A stretch of DNA of 64,000 nt from Mixia osmundae IAM 14324 (taxonomy: Eukaryota; Basidiomycota; Mixiomycetes; Mixiales; Mixiaceae), in assembly GCF_000708205.1 (NCBI RefSeq), contig NW_014575562.1:187616-251615 (forward strand), written 5' to 3'. The notes below the pieces were generated by a model that was not told where the DNA came from, made no database searches, and saw only the letters and a program-made list of their open reading frames with translations. Shown in pieces: positions 1 to 11,971 of this stretch (its first letter is position 1; every line of letters begins with the position of its first letter). Both the position numbers and the translations under genes were made by a program.

Positions 1-458
1 TTGACAGAGAGGCGATTCATCAAGGCGTCCAGTGAGGCGTCAGCATCTTCACGCGCAGCTCCAATGGATACGCTGTGAGGATTGGTTGGTGTCGGGACAG
101 GCTCGACGGGACGGCTGGGATCTCCACGAGAGAAAGCCCAAGCGCCTGCAACGCCCGCATGACAAGCCTTCAATCGCTCTGGACGCTCGACAATTGTAGC
201 CGAGTCTGGTGTTCTGACGTATTTGTGCTTCGTACAGTCTGGCTGGATATACACTCGGATCTTTGGGGTATCGCTCGCTGGCTGCACCGAGTCTAGCAAA
301 AGAGTAGAGAGCTTGACAGCTGTCGCATCATCCAGCTGAGGAAGGGTTCCTTGACTCGCACCGGGCTCAGTGCCGACTGATGGTGAGCGTTCAGACTCTT
401 GCGCAGTAGCATAGCCATCAGAGGATGTAGCGCCCAGACTAGCCTCTCTATATTCCAT
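1..458 (-). CDS. Hos3-like class II histone deacetylase, N-terminal part (cut by window edge)
   Basis: Open frame of 152 codons from the ATG at 458 running off the window start without a stop. The first 70 residues are Ser/Ala/Glu-rich and look disordered. From about residue 72 the start of the Hos3-type deacetylase fold appears: VYIQPDCTKHKYVRT, then TIVERPERLKACHAGVAGAW. The VERPERL block and the opening strand are typical of fungal Hos3 proteins, which remove acetyl groups from histones in the nucleus or at the bud neck. The catalytic Zn/His region lies outside the window, so activity cannot be judged. The nearest alternative is another HDA1-class deacetylase. Confidence 0.72.
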   Translation of the reverse strand, partial: MEYREASLGATSSDGYATAQESERSPSVGTEPGASQGTLPQLDDATAVKLSTLLLDSVQPASDTPKIRVYIQPDCTKHKYVRTPDSATIVERPERLKACHAGVAGAWAFSRGDPSRPVEPVPTPTNPHSVSIGAAREDADASLDALMNRLSV

Positions 459-1350
459 GACGGCGCACGAAGTACGACAGGTTGAACGCGACCGGGCCAA
501 GGCGCCGAGGACGCGACAATGTGATGGGACAAGTCCACAGGTCATCAGCTGGACATGATGATGCAATTTGCCACAACAGATCACGGCAGTCAGCTACGGC
601 GGAGACCTGCAGGCATCCCTCAGCGCGGCACAAAAGGCACAAAACAGACGACTTATAAGAACGAGTTCGAGCAGACGAGCAGCTCACTATCGCGAGCTTG
701 CCCGTCCACATTGCCGTCTCGTCTGAGAGACCGATGCGATGCCTCGTTGGACTTGCAGAGACATCATGGCGAGCAAAGTATGACGTCGACTGATCGATGA
801 TTTAGAACACCTGAAGTCGCTCGTCGCACTCGATTCCGGACGGTAGTCTCGTCGTCGTGATCAGTCTGCTTGCCCCGCTGCGATAGTCGTCCTTGAGCAT
901 GACTGCACTAAGCCTGACCGTCGTCTCTCCCAGGTGAATGAGGGGGGAGAGATGGTCAAGTAAGCATAGCATAGCCAAGACTGTCAGTGGCCCGCTAGCC
1001 AGTCGTCTTCGCCGAGATCGCCGCCGAGAGCGTCTGCCTCAGCCAGTCATGAAAGAGAGGCCTCACTTGACTCGACGCTTGACCACTTCGAGTAACACCT
1101 GCACCATTGAGATGCGTGGCCTGTCGCCTTGTCGCCCACGGCTGACAGGCCGGGTCTGTACCGGTGCACAGACCACGACTGCCTTGTTGCCAGCAATGTC
1201 GATCTGCCTTGATGCTCGCCAGTCGTTGCCAGAAGTCGTGGATGGGTTGACCAAGTTCGGCGGCGAGTGCGGCTTTCGAGCGCGCACGGGCTTTTAGACC
1301 ACGTGACAGATGAAATCATTCAGCTAGACATAAGCCAGTGCCACCCTGCC
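459..1350. other. 0.9-kb intergenic region without a supported gene
   Basis: Divergent promoter region between the deacetylase and TRM5. Several short open frames exist on both strands (for example near 940-1297 and 1063-1287) but none has splice-consistent extension, family motifs or natural composition. It is much longer than most spacers in this window. Confidence 0.5.
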
Positions 1351-3231
1351 ATGGCAATTCCTGCGAGCATTAGCTCAGTGTCACCGGCTTATTGCGATGC
1401 GTTGCGGTCCATGCAGCCGATCAGACACCGTGTCTCCCTCAGTCACATCTCGGTAGCTCCATCTAGACTGTATCTGGCTCGCGCACGACCCCTACAGCAG
1501 CACGACACGCCGATCCAATTTCGACGAACGATGCTAGCAAGAGCCATGTCGACAGCCGTGCAAGAGCTAGCAAGCGAGCCGCCAGTGCGCAGAGGAATGA
1601 TTCAGCTTGACAAGAGTCTATTCAGCAAATCACTCGAGATTTGGAGCATCGTCGTACCCGCCAAAGACGTCGTTGCCATACGATCTCTTATTGGCTCGTG
1701 AGCATTCTACCTCCAATTCTTCGTCCAAGGCGCTCAGCAAGCCCACAGTCACTCTCTCCAGCTCGCAAAAATCTCGAACGTTCTCAAAGACGAGCGGATT
1801 GACCCATCAGACCGCATGCTGCTCACCAACGCGCCGAGCCAAGGTCAATCTATGCTCGCTTGGCTAGCCAAATTTCTCACGGCCGGTTGTCGCTAGATCC
1901 ACCGCCAGAGCGTATACAGCATGTAGTGCAAGAACATGGGCTACGACTCCTGTCATATCTGCTCACTCTCGACTATGACTATTGGACGGCAGGTCAGCTT
2001 GATCTTCATCACACGAAAACCGATTGACATGAGCGACAGATCAGATATTGAGAGCGATCCTGCCGGAAACGGTGGTCGAAGAGTCGCCCTCTGGCTTTGC
2101 ACAAACGGGCCACATCGGTCATCTTCTGGCTTGTCATCAGACTCTTCATGACTGATATCGATGCAGCTCATATGAACTTGCGCGACGAGTATCTACCTTA
2201 CAAGCATCTTATCGGCGAGGTCATCCTGTCTGTACGTCCACTTTCACATGGAGTCTCGTTCTGGCTGACCAAGCACAGAAATCGCATCGACTTGAGACCG
2301 TCGTGAATAAGCTCGATACGATCGATAACGAGTTCCGCGTTTTCAAAATGGAAGTCATCGCAGGCAAACCAGACTTTAACGTCACCATCGTGCGTGTACA
2401 TTCCTCTGTGGTTCCCAGCGAAGCTAAAGCGGTGCTTTACTCAGTCAGAAGAGGGCTGCTCGTTCGGCTTTGACTTTTCGAAGGTCTATTGGAACTCGCG
2501 ACTGCAAGCAGAGCACAGGCGCCTAGTCGCTTCCTTTGCGCCTCTGTCCGTCATCGTCGATGCTTTCGCAGGCGTGGGTCCGTTTGCGATACCGGCCGCG
2601 AAGAAGTCTTGCGCGGTCATGGCGAGCGACCTCAATCCCGACAGTGCTCGGTACTTGCGAGAGAATGCAGAGTCGAACAAAGTATGCTTCGCTGGCTTGA
2701 AGCTATATAAGCTAACGGACGCTGCAGGTGACCGAACGAATGCGCATCGATTGCAAAGATGGTCGTGAGTATATCAAGCATGCAGCATTAGACATTTGGC
2801 AGCATCCCTTTGGGCCACCGCCGACAAAGCCCGCAAAGCGTCGCACAGCAGAGAGAGCCCCTGCAGCGCCGATATCACCCTTTAGACCTCGAAGGATCGT
2901 AGACCACTTCGTCATGAATCTGCCGGCCAGCGCGCTAGAGTTCCTCGACGCCTACAGGGGGCTGTACGCATCGATCAAAGAAGATACAGAGTATCAGACG
3001 GCACTCATTCAGCAAGGACGACCGCTTGTGCATTGCTATTGCTTTACAAAGCTCGAAGACGCAGCAGCAGCAGAGCAAGACATCTGCGAGAGGGCATCGC
3101 TTTCGCTCGCTTACCCCGTCACGCCCCAGATGGACGACTACAGGCTTGTTCTGGTTCGGGCGGTGGCACCTCACAAGGACATGTACTGCTTGACGTTTCG
3201 AATACCGGCAGAAGTATTGCATGCTCAATGA
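1351..3231 (+). CDS. TRM5: tRNA (guanine37-N1)-methyltransferase Trm5
   Basis: Transfers a methyl group from SAM to N1 of G37 in tRNAs, which prevents +1 frameshifting. The protein is joined across about seven short introns, the last at 2682-2727 with branch site GCTAAC. Visible blocks: [12 protein letters not shown] early, [20 protein letters not shown] in the middle, [13 protein letters not shown], the SAM-binding [26 protein letters not shown] and the [17 protein letters not shown] motif. The start at 1351 has a good context (gccATGG) and adds about 85 residues rich in Arg and Ser with few acids before LDKSLF, which looks like a mitochondrial presequence. In-frame ATGs at 1531 and 1546 could give a cytosolic form. 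Trm5 is known to serve both compartments in yeast. Identity is firm; the start is inferred. Confidence 0.93.
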
Positions 3232-3341
3232 GCCGCATCTTTGACAATGACGAGAGTACAAGAGATGCAATGCGAACGTCTATGATCGTTTGACGCCCTG
3301 CGTTCCCCGTGCTCCCCAATCAGAATGCGCGCTATGTGAAA

Positions 3342-5820
3342 TCATTTCAGCTGGTCAATGCAAGGCGGGGGAAGAACGTACTCTAGCAACACTCTCAGAG
3401 CATTGCGAGCCCTGATGCGGGTAATGTCCTCGCTGCTTGCCAGCAAGCTGCTTGGCTTTTTGCTGCCTGGATATGGCAACGCTGCCTGCAAGTATTCATA
3501 TGCGACCAAGGTGACACCGAACTGGGGCGAAGATCGCAGAACTCGCGCAGGTCCTCCCTTGAACAGCGCCCGCGCGCCTTCTTCTTGAACTGTGAAGCAA
3601 GAGATATCAGGCCGACTGTGACGGTCATGATCTTGACATATTTTTGACTCACAGATTTTTGTGCCAGCGTCCATGAGGCCTTTGTATGTCGACTCGCCTT
3701 TACGCGCCTCACTTTGCAATCGCGTCTTGATCACGTCGGCGGGCGTCGTCAGATATGCCGATGGCATGCCCTACATCAACATGTCAGACGCATAGTCCAA
3801 CGTAGGCGCGAGAGACGCACAGCAATGGAGGCGGCCGCAAGTGTCTCGCCGAAGCCGAGCTTCTTGCCATCGCGGCCCTCGTGGAAGATATCAGACTTGA
3901 GGTGAGAGTAGCCAGTGAAGTAAATTGCCGAAAAGGGCACATCTCGCAAGAGACTGCAGCATTGGATTAGAACAGCTCGTCAAGCGCACTGAAGGATCTG
4001 ACCATGCCGAAGAGCCTTTGTAAAGGCCTATCAGGCCAAGCTGACGGATGATATGTAGTGCCCCGCGCTTGATGTTCTCTGCTCCTCTCGTCTTTGCCGC
4101 CTCGCCCTGCATTTGCAACCGAATCTTGACAACTATCAATGATGTCAGCTAGGCCACAAGCCGCAGAGGGGAAGAATATTCACTTTCGAGCGGGTTTGTG
4201 AAGACGACTTGCGATGCTCCTGCTGTCGCGCCGGCAACCAGCTCCCAGATCAACGGCACTTTGCCTGTCTCTGGATCCTTCGTTTTCCGCCGCACAAGGT
4301 CGTTCATCGTCAGTTTGATCGCCTTCTCAGGCGCGACACCCTGCATTTCGTCGCTCTCTCGTGAGCACAATCGCACGGGTAAAGCATTCGACGCACAATG
4401 AGCTGCGGCGGCAGGCCGCGGTAAAAGCCGGCAAAGCCCTCGTTCTTATAAACCTTTCGGACGCAATCGAGACTGTTTTTATAGAGCAATTCGCCAACGA
4501 CTTTACTCCTTTGATTCTGCATTCGTGTCTTGACGAGATCGATGGGATATACGGCCGTCGCGCCTGTCGCGCCTGCAATGCCGCCCAGACAGAAATTATA
4601 GGCTGACTTTGCAATGTCGGTGAGAATCGAGGTCGTCAATGGCTCGGGTTCGCCCATGACGGGCCGTTCCCACTTTGGATCGAGAAGCTGAGCAAACTGA
4701 CTGAGCTTGAGTCGAGGATCTTCTGACCCCATGCCCGCAAAGTGAAAGATGATTGAGACTTCCATGGGCGTGAAGATGCCGTATCGCGTAGACTGGGCGG
4801 CGGAGTTGAGGAAGTCCTTACGATCGATTTTGCCATCAGACGACTTTGCAATCGCATCTCGGATGACTTTCTCGACCATGTCCATCTCACGTATGACATT
4901 ATGGAAAGCGATTGCTTCTGAATAAGACACTTTGCCGCCGGGTGTCAGAGACGCAATGGTTGGCAATCGCTCGAGAACTGATTCGGACAGCTTGTGTCGG
5001 GCCAGCTCGTTGATGATGCGCGAGAATTGCTCGACGGTGACGTAGCCCGTGCTCTCCTTGTCAAGGTAGTGAAACGCTTGTCTCAATCGTTCGCCTTGAA
5101 GACCCTTCATGAGCTGTGTGAACTCTTGATAGCCCAGAACGTGATTGCCAGCGCGTTTGCCGAGGTACAAATGCACCCAGGGTGAGTCAAAGTCGAAAGG
5201 AATGGCATCAGGACCGAGATTGGCAGCAAAGACGTTTTTGAATTCGTCAAATGTGATCGTGCCGGAGCCGTCGAGGTCGAAGAACTTGAAAGCCACCTCA
5301 AAATCTGCATCTGGCTTCTTGAGGAGCGCTTCAAAGGCGGCAAACTCTTCGAAACTGATTCTTCCCTTTTGTTGTGCATCTGCGACTCTGAACAGGTTGC
5401 CATACTGCCGCCTGCCAATCTTGCCGCTGAGGTCGCCTTTGGGCGCTATCGCGTCGACGAAAGAATCGAGATCGAGGTACCTGCCGCAAGCAACAACAAT
5501 GTGTGAGCGTACATGCAGGCAAGGGATAAGTCACTGACTTTGTATCTGAAGACTCCGATGCTTTGGCGTTGGCTTCAAAATTGCGTCGCCATCTCGCGAG
5601 CTCTGATTCTGTTGTCGCGCCGGACAAGCTCTCCGGGTTGCTGGCTGCTACAGGCAAGCCTACCGACCGCGCTGCAGAGCTCGCAGTCTCTCTGAGCGTC
5701 TCCTTCGTCTCGTGCGCTTTCTCCTTGATTTCCGCCATCGAATTGGGACCTGTACGCGTCGTTCGGCGTGTCAGTGCGGCACATAGCTGTTGCTGTAAGT
5801 AGCGTACCTTTGCTGGCCAT
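3342..5820 (-). CDS. AGC1: Calcium-binding mitochondrial aspartate/glutamate carrier (Aralar/citrin type)
   Basis: Inner-membrane exchanger of aspartate and glutamate, part of the malate-aspartate NADH shuttle. The N-terminal half holds EF-hand repeats, the clearest being [17 protein letters not shown]; others follow around [15 protein letters not shown]. The C-terminal half is a three-repeat mitochondrial carrier: [42 protein letters not shown] and [17 protein letters not shown] (Px[DE]xx[KR] signatures). Seven introns, all GT-AG, are needed; the first follows the fifth codon (MASKG) and the second is at the KS/YLDLDSF junction. The start at 5820 gives a short N-terminus without an obvious cleaved presequence, as usual for carriers. 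S. cerevisiae Agc1 lacks typical EF hands, so this copy is closer to the animal and basidiomycete form. Confidence 0.93.
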
Positions 5821-5909
5821 GATGGCCTGCTTTGCGGTGCAAGGTGTCGATGTGTGTGTGTCAACGCCACGACATCGGCTATCCGGACTAACGGGCCGTT
5901 CTAGTTTTG

Positions 5910-5915
5910 ACGCGT
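5910..5915. promoter_or_regulatory. ACGCGT (MCB-like) hexamer between AGC1 and MAK21
   Basis: Palindromic ACGCGT 62 bp before the MAK21 start. About fifteen such hexamers are expected by chance in 64 kb, so function is uncertain here. Confidence 0.25.
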
Positions 5916-5976
5916 TCGTACGCTCACACTTTTTATCGCTGCGCCGTCAGGACGCAGGCGCTCCTGTCTCAGCAAC

Positions 5977-8900
5977 ATGAAGAAGCCTGTCAGTGCGCCG
6001 AGACGGGGAGATCAGCCGTTAGCCGCAGCGTCATCTGCGCCAAAAAGCAAGGAAGACAAAGCGCTGCTTGAAGAAATAGTGGCACTAGGAGGCGACGAGC
6101 AAGACTTCGCCCTGCTTGCAGACCTTGACTCTGCATCCGAGGACGAGGCGGCGGAGTCATCAGCACTCCCGATAGATGACAAAGCACTTAAAGCGCTTGC
6201 CTCAGATATCAAGCAATTTCTCAAGAGCAATGCTCTCAAGGCAGAGCCCGTGCCAGACATTGAAGCCTCGAGTACTTCTGCCAGTAGCGAGGACGAAGCC
6301 GCGCCGGAACCTGCAGTCAGCTCTGTCAAAACAATCAAGCAATCGCTTGAGAAAGGCAAGGGTAAGGCGCTACCCGAGCCTGCTCCCGTCGCTACCGCAA
6401 ACTCAGGCTGGCTGGTAGACCCAAACCCGAGCTGGCACACGCTCGAGTTAGACGCTCTGCCTGCGCCAAGTACGAGCAACGGGCATACAGACTCTGCAGA
6501 TGTCAAGCAAGCCCTACAAGCTCGAAGCGAAGTATTGCTCGTCGAAGCATCTCAGCAATACAGCGACGCGCTCCTGCCCGATTCCTCTGCCTCCAACCAT
6601 TATGGCAAGACGGCCAAATCGACTCTACGAACAGCCCGACAGATCCCACTGAGCAACTCAGACAAGGCGTTTGTGTCGTCCATACTCGAGTCGGGCACTT
6701 CAGCAGACAGGTTATCCGCTTTACTCCTTCTTGCACAATCTAGTCCCATGCACTGCACACGCTACCTGCAGCAGATCCTTGCACAATGCCGCAAGAAGAG
6801 CAGGAGCGAAGCCGCGAAAGCGACTAGGCTCGTCATTGAATGGTGCACCAAAGCATCGCCATCCTGCCTTCTGCCGACAGATCGCAAGCTGCGTTTGTTT
6901 GTCGACCAGCCAGGTCTGACGGCTCTCATCGCGCTGTCGCACGACAAGACCGCCGGCAAGCATCAGCGAAAGCTTATAGAGCAATATCTACTGCTATGGG
7001 CGTTCGAAGATTGGCTCAAAAAGTGGTTCTTCGAGCTGCTGCAAGTCGCAGAATCGTTCTCGAGTGATCCTCTGCCTTTTGTCCGAGGTCAAGCGCTCGC
7101 TCACTTTGCTGCTTTGCTTGCTGCAACTCCCGAGCAAGAACAGAATCTGCTCCGACTGCTCGTCAACAAGCTGGTCAGTCGTATGCCTCATGTTGATGCG
7201 CTCGTCACTCATGGAAGCTGTCGTTGATAGGGGGACAACGACCGAGCGATAGCTTCAAAGACATCTCATCTCATACTGCAAACGCTCCAGACTCATCCCA
7301 TGATGAAAGCCGTCGTTGTGCGAGAGGTAGCAGAGATAGTACTAAGGCCGATGCCACAAAGTGCAAAGGACAAAGGTCCCCAACGGGGTGGGCAGCACAG
7401 GCGATACTACGGCATGATCACACTCAACCAGATCATGCATACTCGCAACGAGCAAGGTCAGCAAGTAGCAGACAAGGTACTCGAAGTATGCTTCGATGTC
7501 TTCCACGAGCTCGTTGGCGATACGGCCGAAGAGGCAGCTCTGCCTGACAAGAAAGACAAAAAGCGAAAGAAAGGCCGCAAAACTTCAAACGTCCGTCCTG
7601 CTGAGGACACAGACGGCAAGATGATGGCTGCTGTTCTTACTGGTGTCAATCGCGCTTTTCCTTACGCCTCATCCGACATGACGATGCTCCAGTCTCGATT
7701 GGATCTGCTTTTCCGTATTTGTCACAGTGGCAACGTCAACGTCTCCGTGCAGGCCATGTCGCTTTTGAATCAGATTGCGAAGAGGAATGAGACTATCAGC
7801 GATCGCTACTACAAAACTATCTACAATTCGCTCCTTGACCCCCGTCTCGTCAACACGACAAAACACGCAATGTATCTCAATCTGCTCTTCAAGGCTATGA
7901 AAGCGGATGCAGTACCAGCGAGGGTACAAGCCTTCGTCAAACGTCTTGTGCAAGTGCTGTCGCTACACCAACCTCCCTTCGTCTGCGGAGCCCTGTATTT
8001 GCTCGCAAAGGTAGGCAACGGATTCGATTGAAGCGTGTCCACGCTGACACTGGGCGGCAGCTCATGCAAGTCACACCTTCGCTGCGGAGCATGCTCACTG
8101 TTCCCGAAGATGCGGACGCAATCATCGAAGCCGTCAATGAGGGGGAGGAAGGCGCTCCTCAAACCGGATATGACGGCACAAAGCGAGAGCCTCGCTACGC
8201 ACGAGCGCAATCATCATGTCTCTGGGATATCGTGCGTCCCTGCTTGCATGTCTAGCAACAACAAGCTGACCAAATTGATAGCTCTATCTGACGAAGCATT
8301 ACCATCCGGCAGTCGCGCAGATAGCAAGCTCAGTTCTCGAGGGCGAGGAAGTGCAGATATCTGGCGAACTCGAAAGCTATACGATTGTCCACTTCCTCGA
8401 TCAGCTGGCGTATCGCGCTCCGAAGCAAATCAGCAAGGCTAAAGGTGCTTCAGTCATGCAGCCCGCTTCTGCAGATCGCGATGGATTGTCTGTCTCGAAC
8501 CGCAAAGGATTAGGCCAGAATGCTACCGTCAATTCTGCCTCTTTCGTACGGCAAAAGGCAGACGATGTCCCCGCTCAGGAGCGCTTCTTGCACACATACT
8601 TCCGTCAGCGCGGCGTCAAGAACAAACAGGCAGACGAGGCTGCATCTGAGGCAGGTAGTCTCGGCTCCGTCTCATCTTTCGAAGAAGATCTCAGTGATGT
8701 CGATCTCGACGAAGTGCCGAATCTGGACCTGAGCGAATCTGACGCCCAATCCGAAGAAGGACAGGAAGGCGGCGAAGAGAGCGAACTGGATGAAGAGGAA
8801 GTCTGGGCTGCAATGCAGGCGACTATGCCGCCCCTCGATGAGCAGTCCTCCGACGCAGGCGAGGCTAGTACAAGTATGATCGACACGAGTGATGTCGATA

Positions 8901-9214
8901 GCAAAGCACTCAAGGGAGACGACGCGCTGCGGATCGACAGTGACTTTGACGACGAGCTTGTCCTGAGCGAAGATGCGCTGGAGTCCAGCGAAGAAGAGAA
9001 TGATCTGGTGCGCGATGATGGCGAAGAGAGCGATGAAGAGGGAGCTGCCTTGCTGGAAGACGAGGAGGATGCTGTGCTGAGCAGCGAAGAGGAAGAAGCA
9101 GCACCGGAAGAGCCAGCTCGCAAGCGAAAGAAACGCAAGGCAGATGTACCCACGTTTGCCGACGCAAGCGCTTACGCTCATTTGCTCGGTCAAGACGAGA
9201 AGGAGGACGAGTAA
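5977..9214 (+). CDS. MAK21: Mak21/Noc1-type 60S ribosome biogenesis factor (CBF/Mak21 domain)
   Basis: Nucleolar protein that with Noc2 assembles early pre-60S particles. Exons are joined by three introns, including the junction LLRLLVNKL/GDNDRAIASKTSH near 7170-7215 and LYLLAK/LMQVTPSL near 8010. Features in order: acidic Ser-rich N-terminus; helical-repeat region from about residue 200; the conserved CBF/Mak21 core with RYYGMITLNQIMHTRNEQG, SRLDLLFRICHSGN and NTTKHAMYLNLLFKAM; ALYLTKHYHPAVAQIASS; FLHTYFRQRGVKNK; then a long Asp/Glu/Ser tail ending in a basic RKRKKRKADVP segment, as is usual for this family. The acidic tail produces long antisense open frames that are not genes. Confidence 0.92.
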
Positions 9215-9274
9215 TCACTCGATGCACACGTTCTTGCCACATAGATCGTCTTCATTGGTACTACTACTGTAACA

Positions 9275-11139
9275 TTAGGCTTCGCGTCGTACAAAATGCG
9301 AGTAGCTCTCTGGCGCAGATACAAATGCTTGCTGCGATGCCGCATGCGACTGTGCAGGAGGTCCGACTGGCCTGGTAAGCTGATGCTGGTGCTGCGGATC
9401 TGGGTGGTGACCGGTCTCGTACCGCGGTCCTGCTGAATACGGGAGGGGACGATAGCTCGGCTGCTGATCGTACTGATACTGCCTAACAGAGGGGTATGTT
9501 TCGTGCTGAGCGTATTCATTCACATGACCTTCCTGCCGCGGGCCCAAGGGCGACGGTCTGTCTTGGTCTGTAAACGCATTCGGGTATTGATAGGCATTGG
9601 GGAATGATGGCGCAGGCGGCGTCGGCGTGGGAGGCGAGAAAGCGAAATTGACAGGGCTCGCCGCATGCCTTGGCGGTGGCGGTGGAGCATGCATACCGGA
9701 TCCCGCGCTCTGAGGAGATCCGTGCAAATTGCCGCCGGAATTAGAGGTCGGCATAGGCCTATAGGGCGAACCAGTCGTAGCCGGTCTATCGCCGTAAGGA
9801 CCGCCGAGCTGGCTGTACGGTACTTCCGAAGGCACCACTGCGCGAGGCATCCCTTGTTGCTGTGAAGCGTCGAAGTTTTGGATCATCCTCATCGCGTCTT
9901 CGTAGTCTGCAGGCTCGCGCCTTGTATCTACCACACTGGATGTCAGTACACAGCGCACAAGCAAGCACGCGCGTACTGACCTAAAGGAGGTGGAGGCATG
10001 CGAGACGAGATTGTGTACGGGTGGTAGCGATCTAATTGAGACACGCGAGCTGAGCCGCTCGATTGCGCTCTCGGCATTTGCGGTCTATTGTACATGCCAT
10101 TTGATCCGATAGGCGGTCCAGAGGAGGATTGCGGCCGCCCATTTGGGTCTGGATACATGCCATAGGGATGTCTACTGTAGCTGCTGATGGGGGTCGACGC
10201 CTGCATCGATATTGCAGAATCGATACCGGGCGTGATCATGCCAGATGAGCCTGAGGAGCTCGAGACAGGCGACATGAGTTCTTCTGGTTCGCCTCGGTAC
10301 CGAAGGACGCCGTCTAGGCCTTGCTCGATCTTTGGCGGTATTCGGAAATGACTGGCGCTGAGGAACTCGGGCGAGATGTCTAAGGCAGCCAGTTCGAAGA
10401 GTGATGATGGTGTGCGCAGCCGATGGTGCAGTACATCCTCGAGCGCATAGTAGCCAACCATGTGCAGTGTGCCGATCGAGAACGTCTTCTTGACGAGACC
10501 TTGCGCTTTGAAACGGACCGATGATGTCAAGCTGCCCACGAGGGCTCGTTCTCTCGCGCGTTCGATGAGGATGGCTGCGTCTGTGGACGCGTCTGAGCTC
10601 GCCCTCGCTCGGCCTGGCACATCCGTCATGGGCATCCCAGATGGCATCGAGGGAGAGTTGCCAAGTCCGTTGGTAGATAGCTTGCCCGTAAAGGAAGGAT
10701 TAGGCTCTCGCGAGTATATGTTCTGCGCCGAGTTCTCGCCAGATACAGCAGATTTGCTGGAGACGGGCAACTTCTTGTCCTTGTCCATCTCGCGATAGAC
10801 GAGGAAGTTATTGAGTATCCTCGACGGACTCCAGATCATGCCATCAGTCCATCGCTTGATGCCTGCCTCTTTCTCATCAAAGACAAAGATTGAGCCCGAT
10901 CGGATGAGCTCCTTTTCCTTGTCTTGCAAGCGCCGTGGCACTTTGGCCAGTATGCCACGGTGGCATGCTTCGAAGACGAGCAGGGCGTCCAGCGTTGTCT
11001 CTACATAGCCAAAAAAGGTCGGCTCTTGCATCTGAAGAGACGGCAAGCTGCTGTTACTCCCCGATCCGCTGCCAGCAGAGAGAGCGCTACCGCCGCCGCC
11101 GCCGCCGCCGCCGACAGCTGATGTAGACGGCTTTGCCAT
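9275..11139 (-). CDS. WOPR-domain transcription factor (Gti1/Pac2, Wor1/Ryp1 family)
   Basis: Fungal master regulators of morphology, virulence and sporulation carry the WOPR DNA-binding domain in two blocks; both are visible. Block one, about residues 38-115, has TFFGYVETTLDALLVFEACH, GSIFVFDEKEAGIKRWTDG and WSPSRILNNFLVYRE. Block two, near residue 215, reads GLVKKTFSIGTLHMVGYYAL then RLRTPSS. The rest is Pro/Gln/Ser/Gly-rich and low complexity, typical of a regulatory tail. A (GGC)n run codes for eight glycines right after the N-terminus. One intron joins PPPPL to DTRREPADYEDAM near 9935-9985. The stop lies 60 bp from that of MAK21. The target and phenotype cannot be told from sequence. Confidence 0.88.
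11091..11113. repeat. (CCG)n trinucleotide run coding poly-Gly
   Basis: Perfect CCG/GGC microsatellite inside the first codons of the WOPR gene; a likely site of length variation between strains. Confidence 0.8.
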
Positions 11140-11971
11140 GACTCGCCCACGATTATAGGCCCATTCGAGGGATAGGTGTCTTTATCAGCCAAGTGAGCGA
11201 CGATGATGTGGCAATCCCTCTGTGTGTGCTAGCGCCCTCTATGTACGAAGCCGGATGATCTCGCGCTCCGAGCGTACAAAGTGTCCGTACAGTGTGGGCG
11301 GTGTCGTAGTGAACTCTCGAGCAGCTCGAACGGTGCCCAGCCTGCCTTTGTGTCGAGCAAGAGTGTGCGAGCGGACGCGGAGGTGCCCAGATGAGCGGCC
11401 AGAGACGGCCCTGATCGGTTGCTCCTAGATCGTCGACTATCTGGCTAAATTGCGGTCTTGGTCAATCTGGCTGACGCTAGCGGAGAAGGACCCCAGTGGT
11501 ACGCAGGCCTCGGCTCTGGGCCGTCCCTCAATGCTCAATTTGCTCTCGCGTGCGACTACCACAGCTTCTCCTCGTGGCTAGGATGCTGATTTAGGCAGAT
11601 GATGTTGTTGATGATGATGCGAGCTGCTCGTGGCCTAATGCGCGAGACCAGTCTGCGAAACACTGCCGTCGTTCGCCCTAAAACTCGGCATTCGCGCTAG
11701 GCTGATCAGCTCGCGTGGTCGGCCCGATCGACGCTCAGCTCTTTTGATTTTCGTCCTTCGCGGTAAGAGATAAGTGGAATCTGTTGACACAGGATCTGCA
11801 GCAGCAGTAGCAGCAGCAACAGTCTTGGGAGGGGCAGCCCTCGATCCCACAGTTCAAAAGGAAAGTCTGTCCCGCTCTGCCCACGCCATAGAACTCGCAT
11901 GCCACGGAATTACCGCTATCCACGACAATTCAGAGAACATTTCATCGAACAGATCCGACTTGCACTTGAAA
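11140..11971. other. 0.83-kb upstream region of the WOPR regulator, no gene seen
   Basis: Lies between the WOPR start and the GPATCH1 stop, so it belongs to the WOPR promoter/leader. It has two short imperfect microsatellites (GATGATGTTGTTGATGATGATG at about 11599-11620 and CAG-rich repeats at about 11799-11820). No spliced coding sequence was supported. Long upstream regions are typical of WOPR master regulators in other fungi. Confidence 0.5.

Noticed and set aside
6012-6506. 164-codon minus-strand open frame opposite the MAK21 start
   Set aside because: Ser/Ala-rich shadow of acidic codons; no family signal.
8605-9193. Two long minus-strand open frames opposite the end of MAK21
   Set aside because: They are poly-Ser/Ala shadows of the Asp/Glu/Ser codons of the acidic MAK21 tail, without motifs.
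11001-11192. Possible upstream ORF overlapping the WOPR start codon
   Set aside because: It begins with TTG, not ATG, so it is not a credible uORF.
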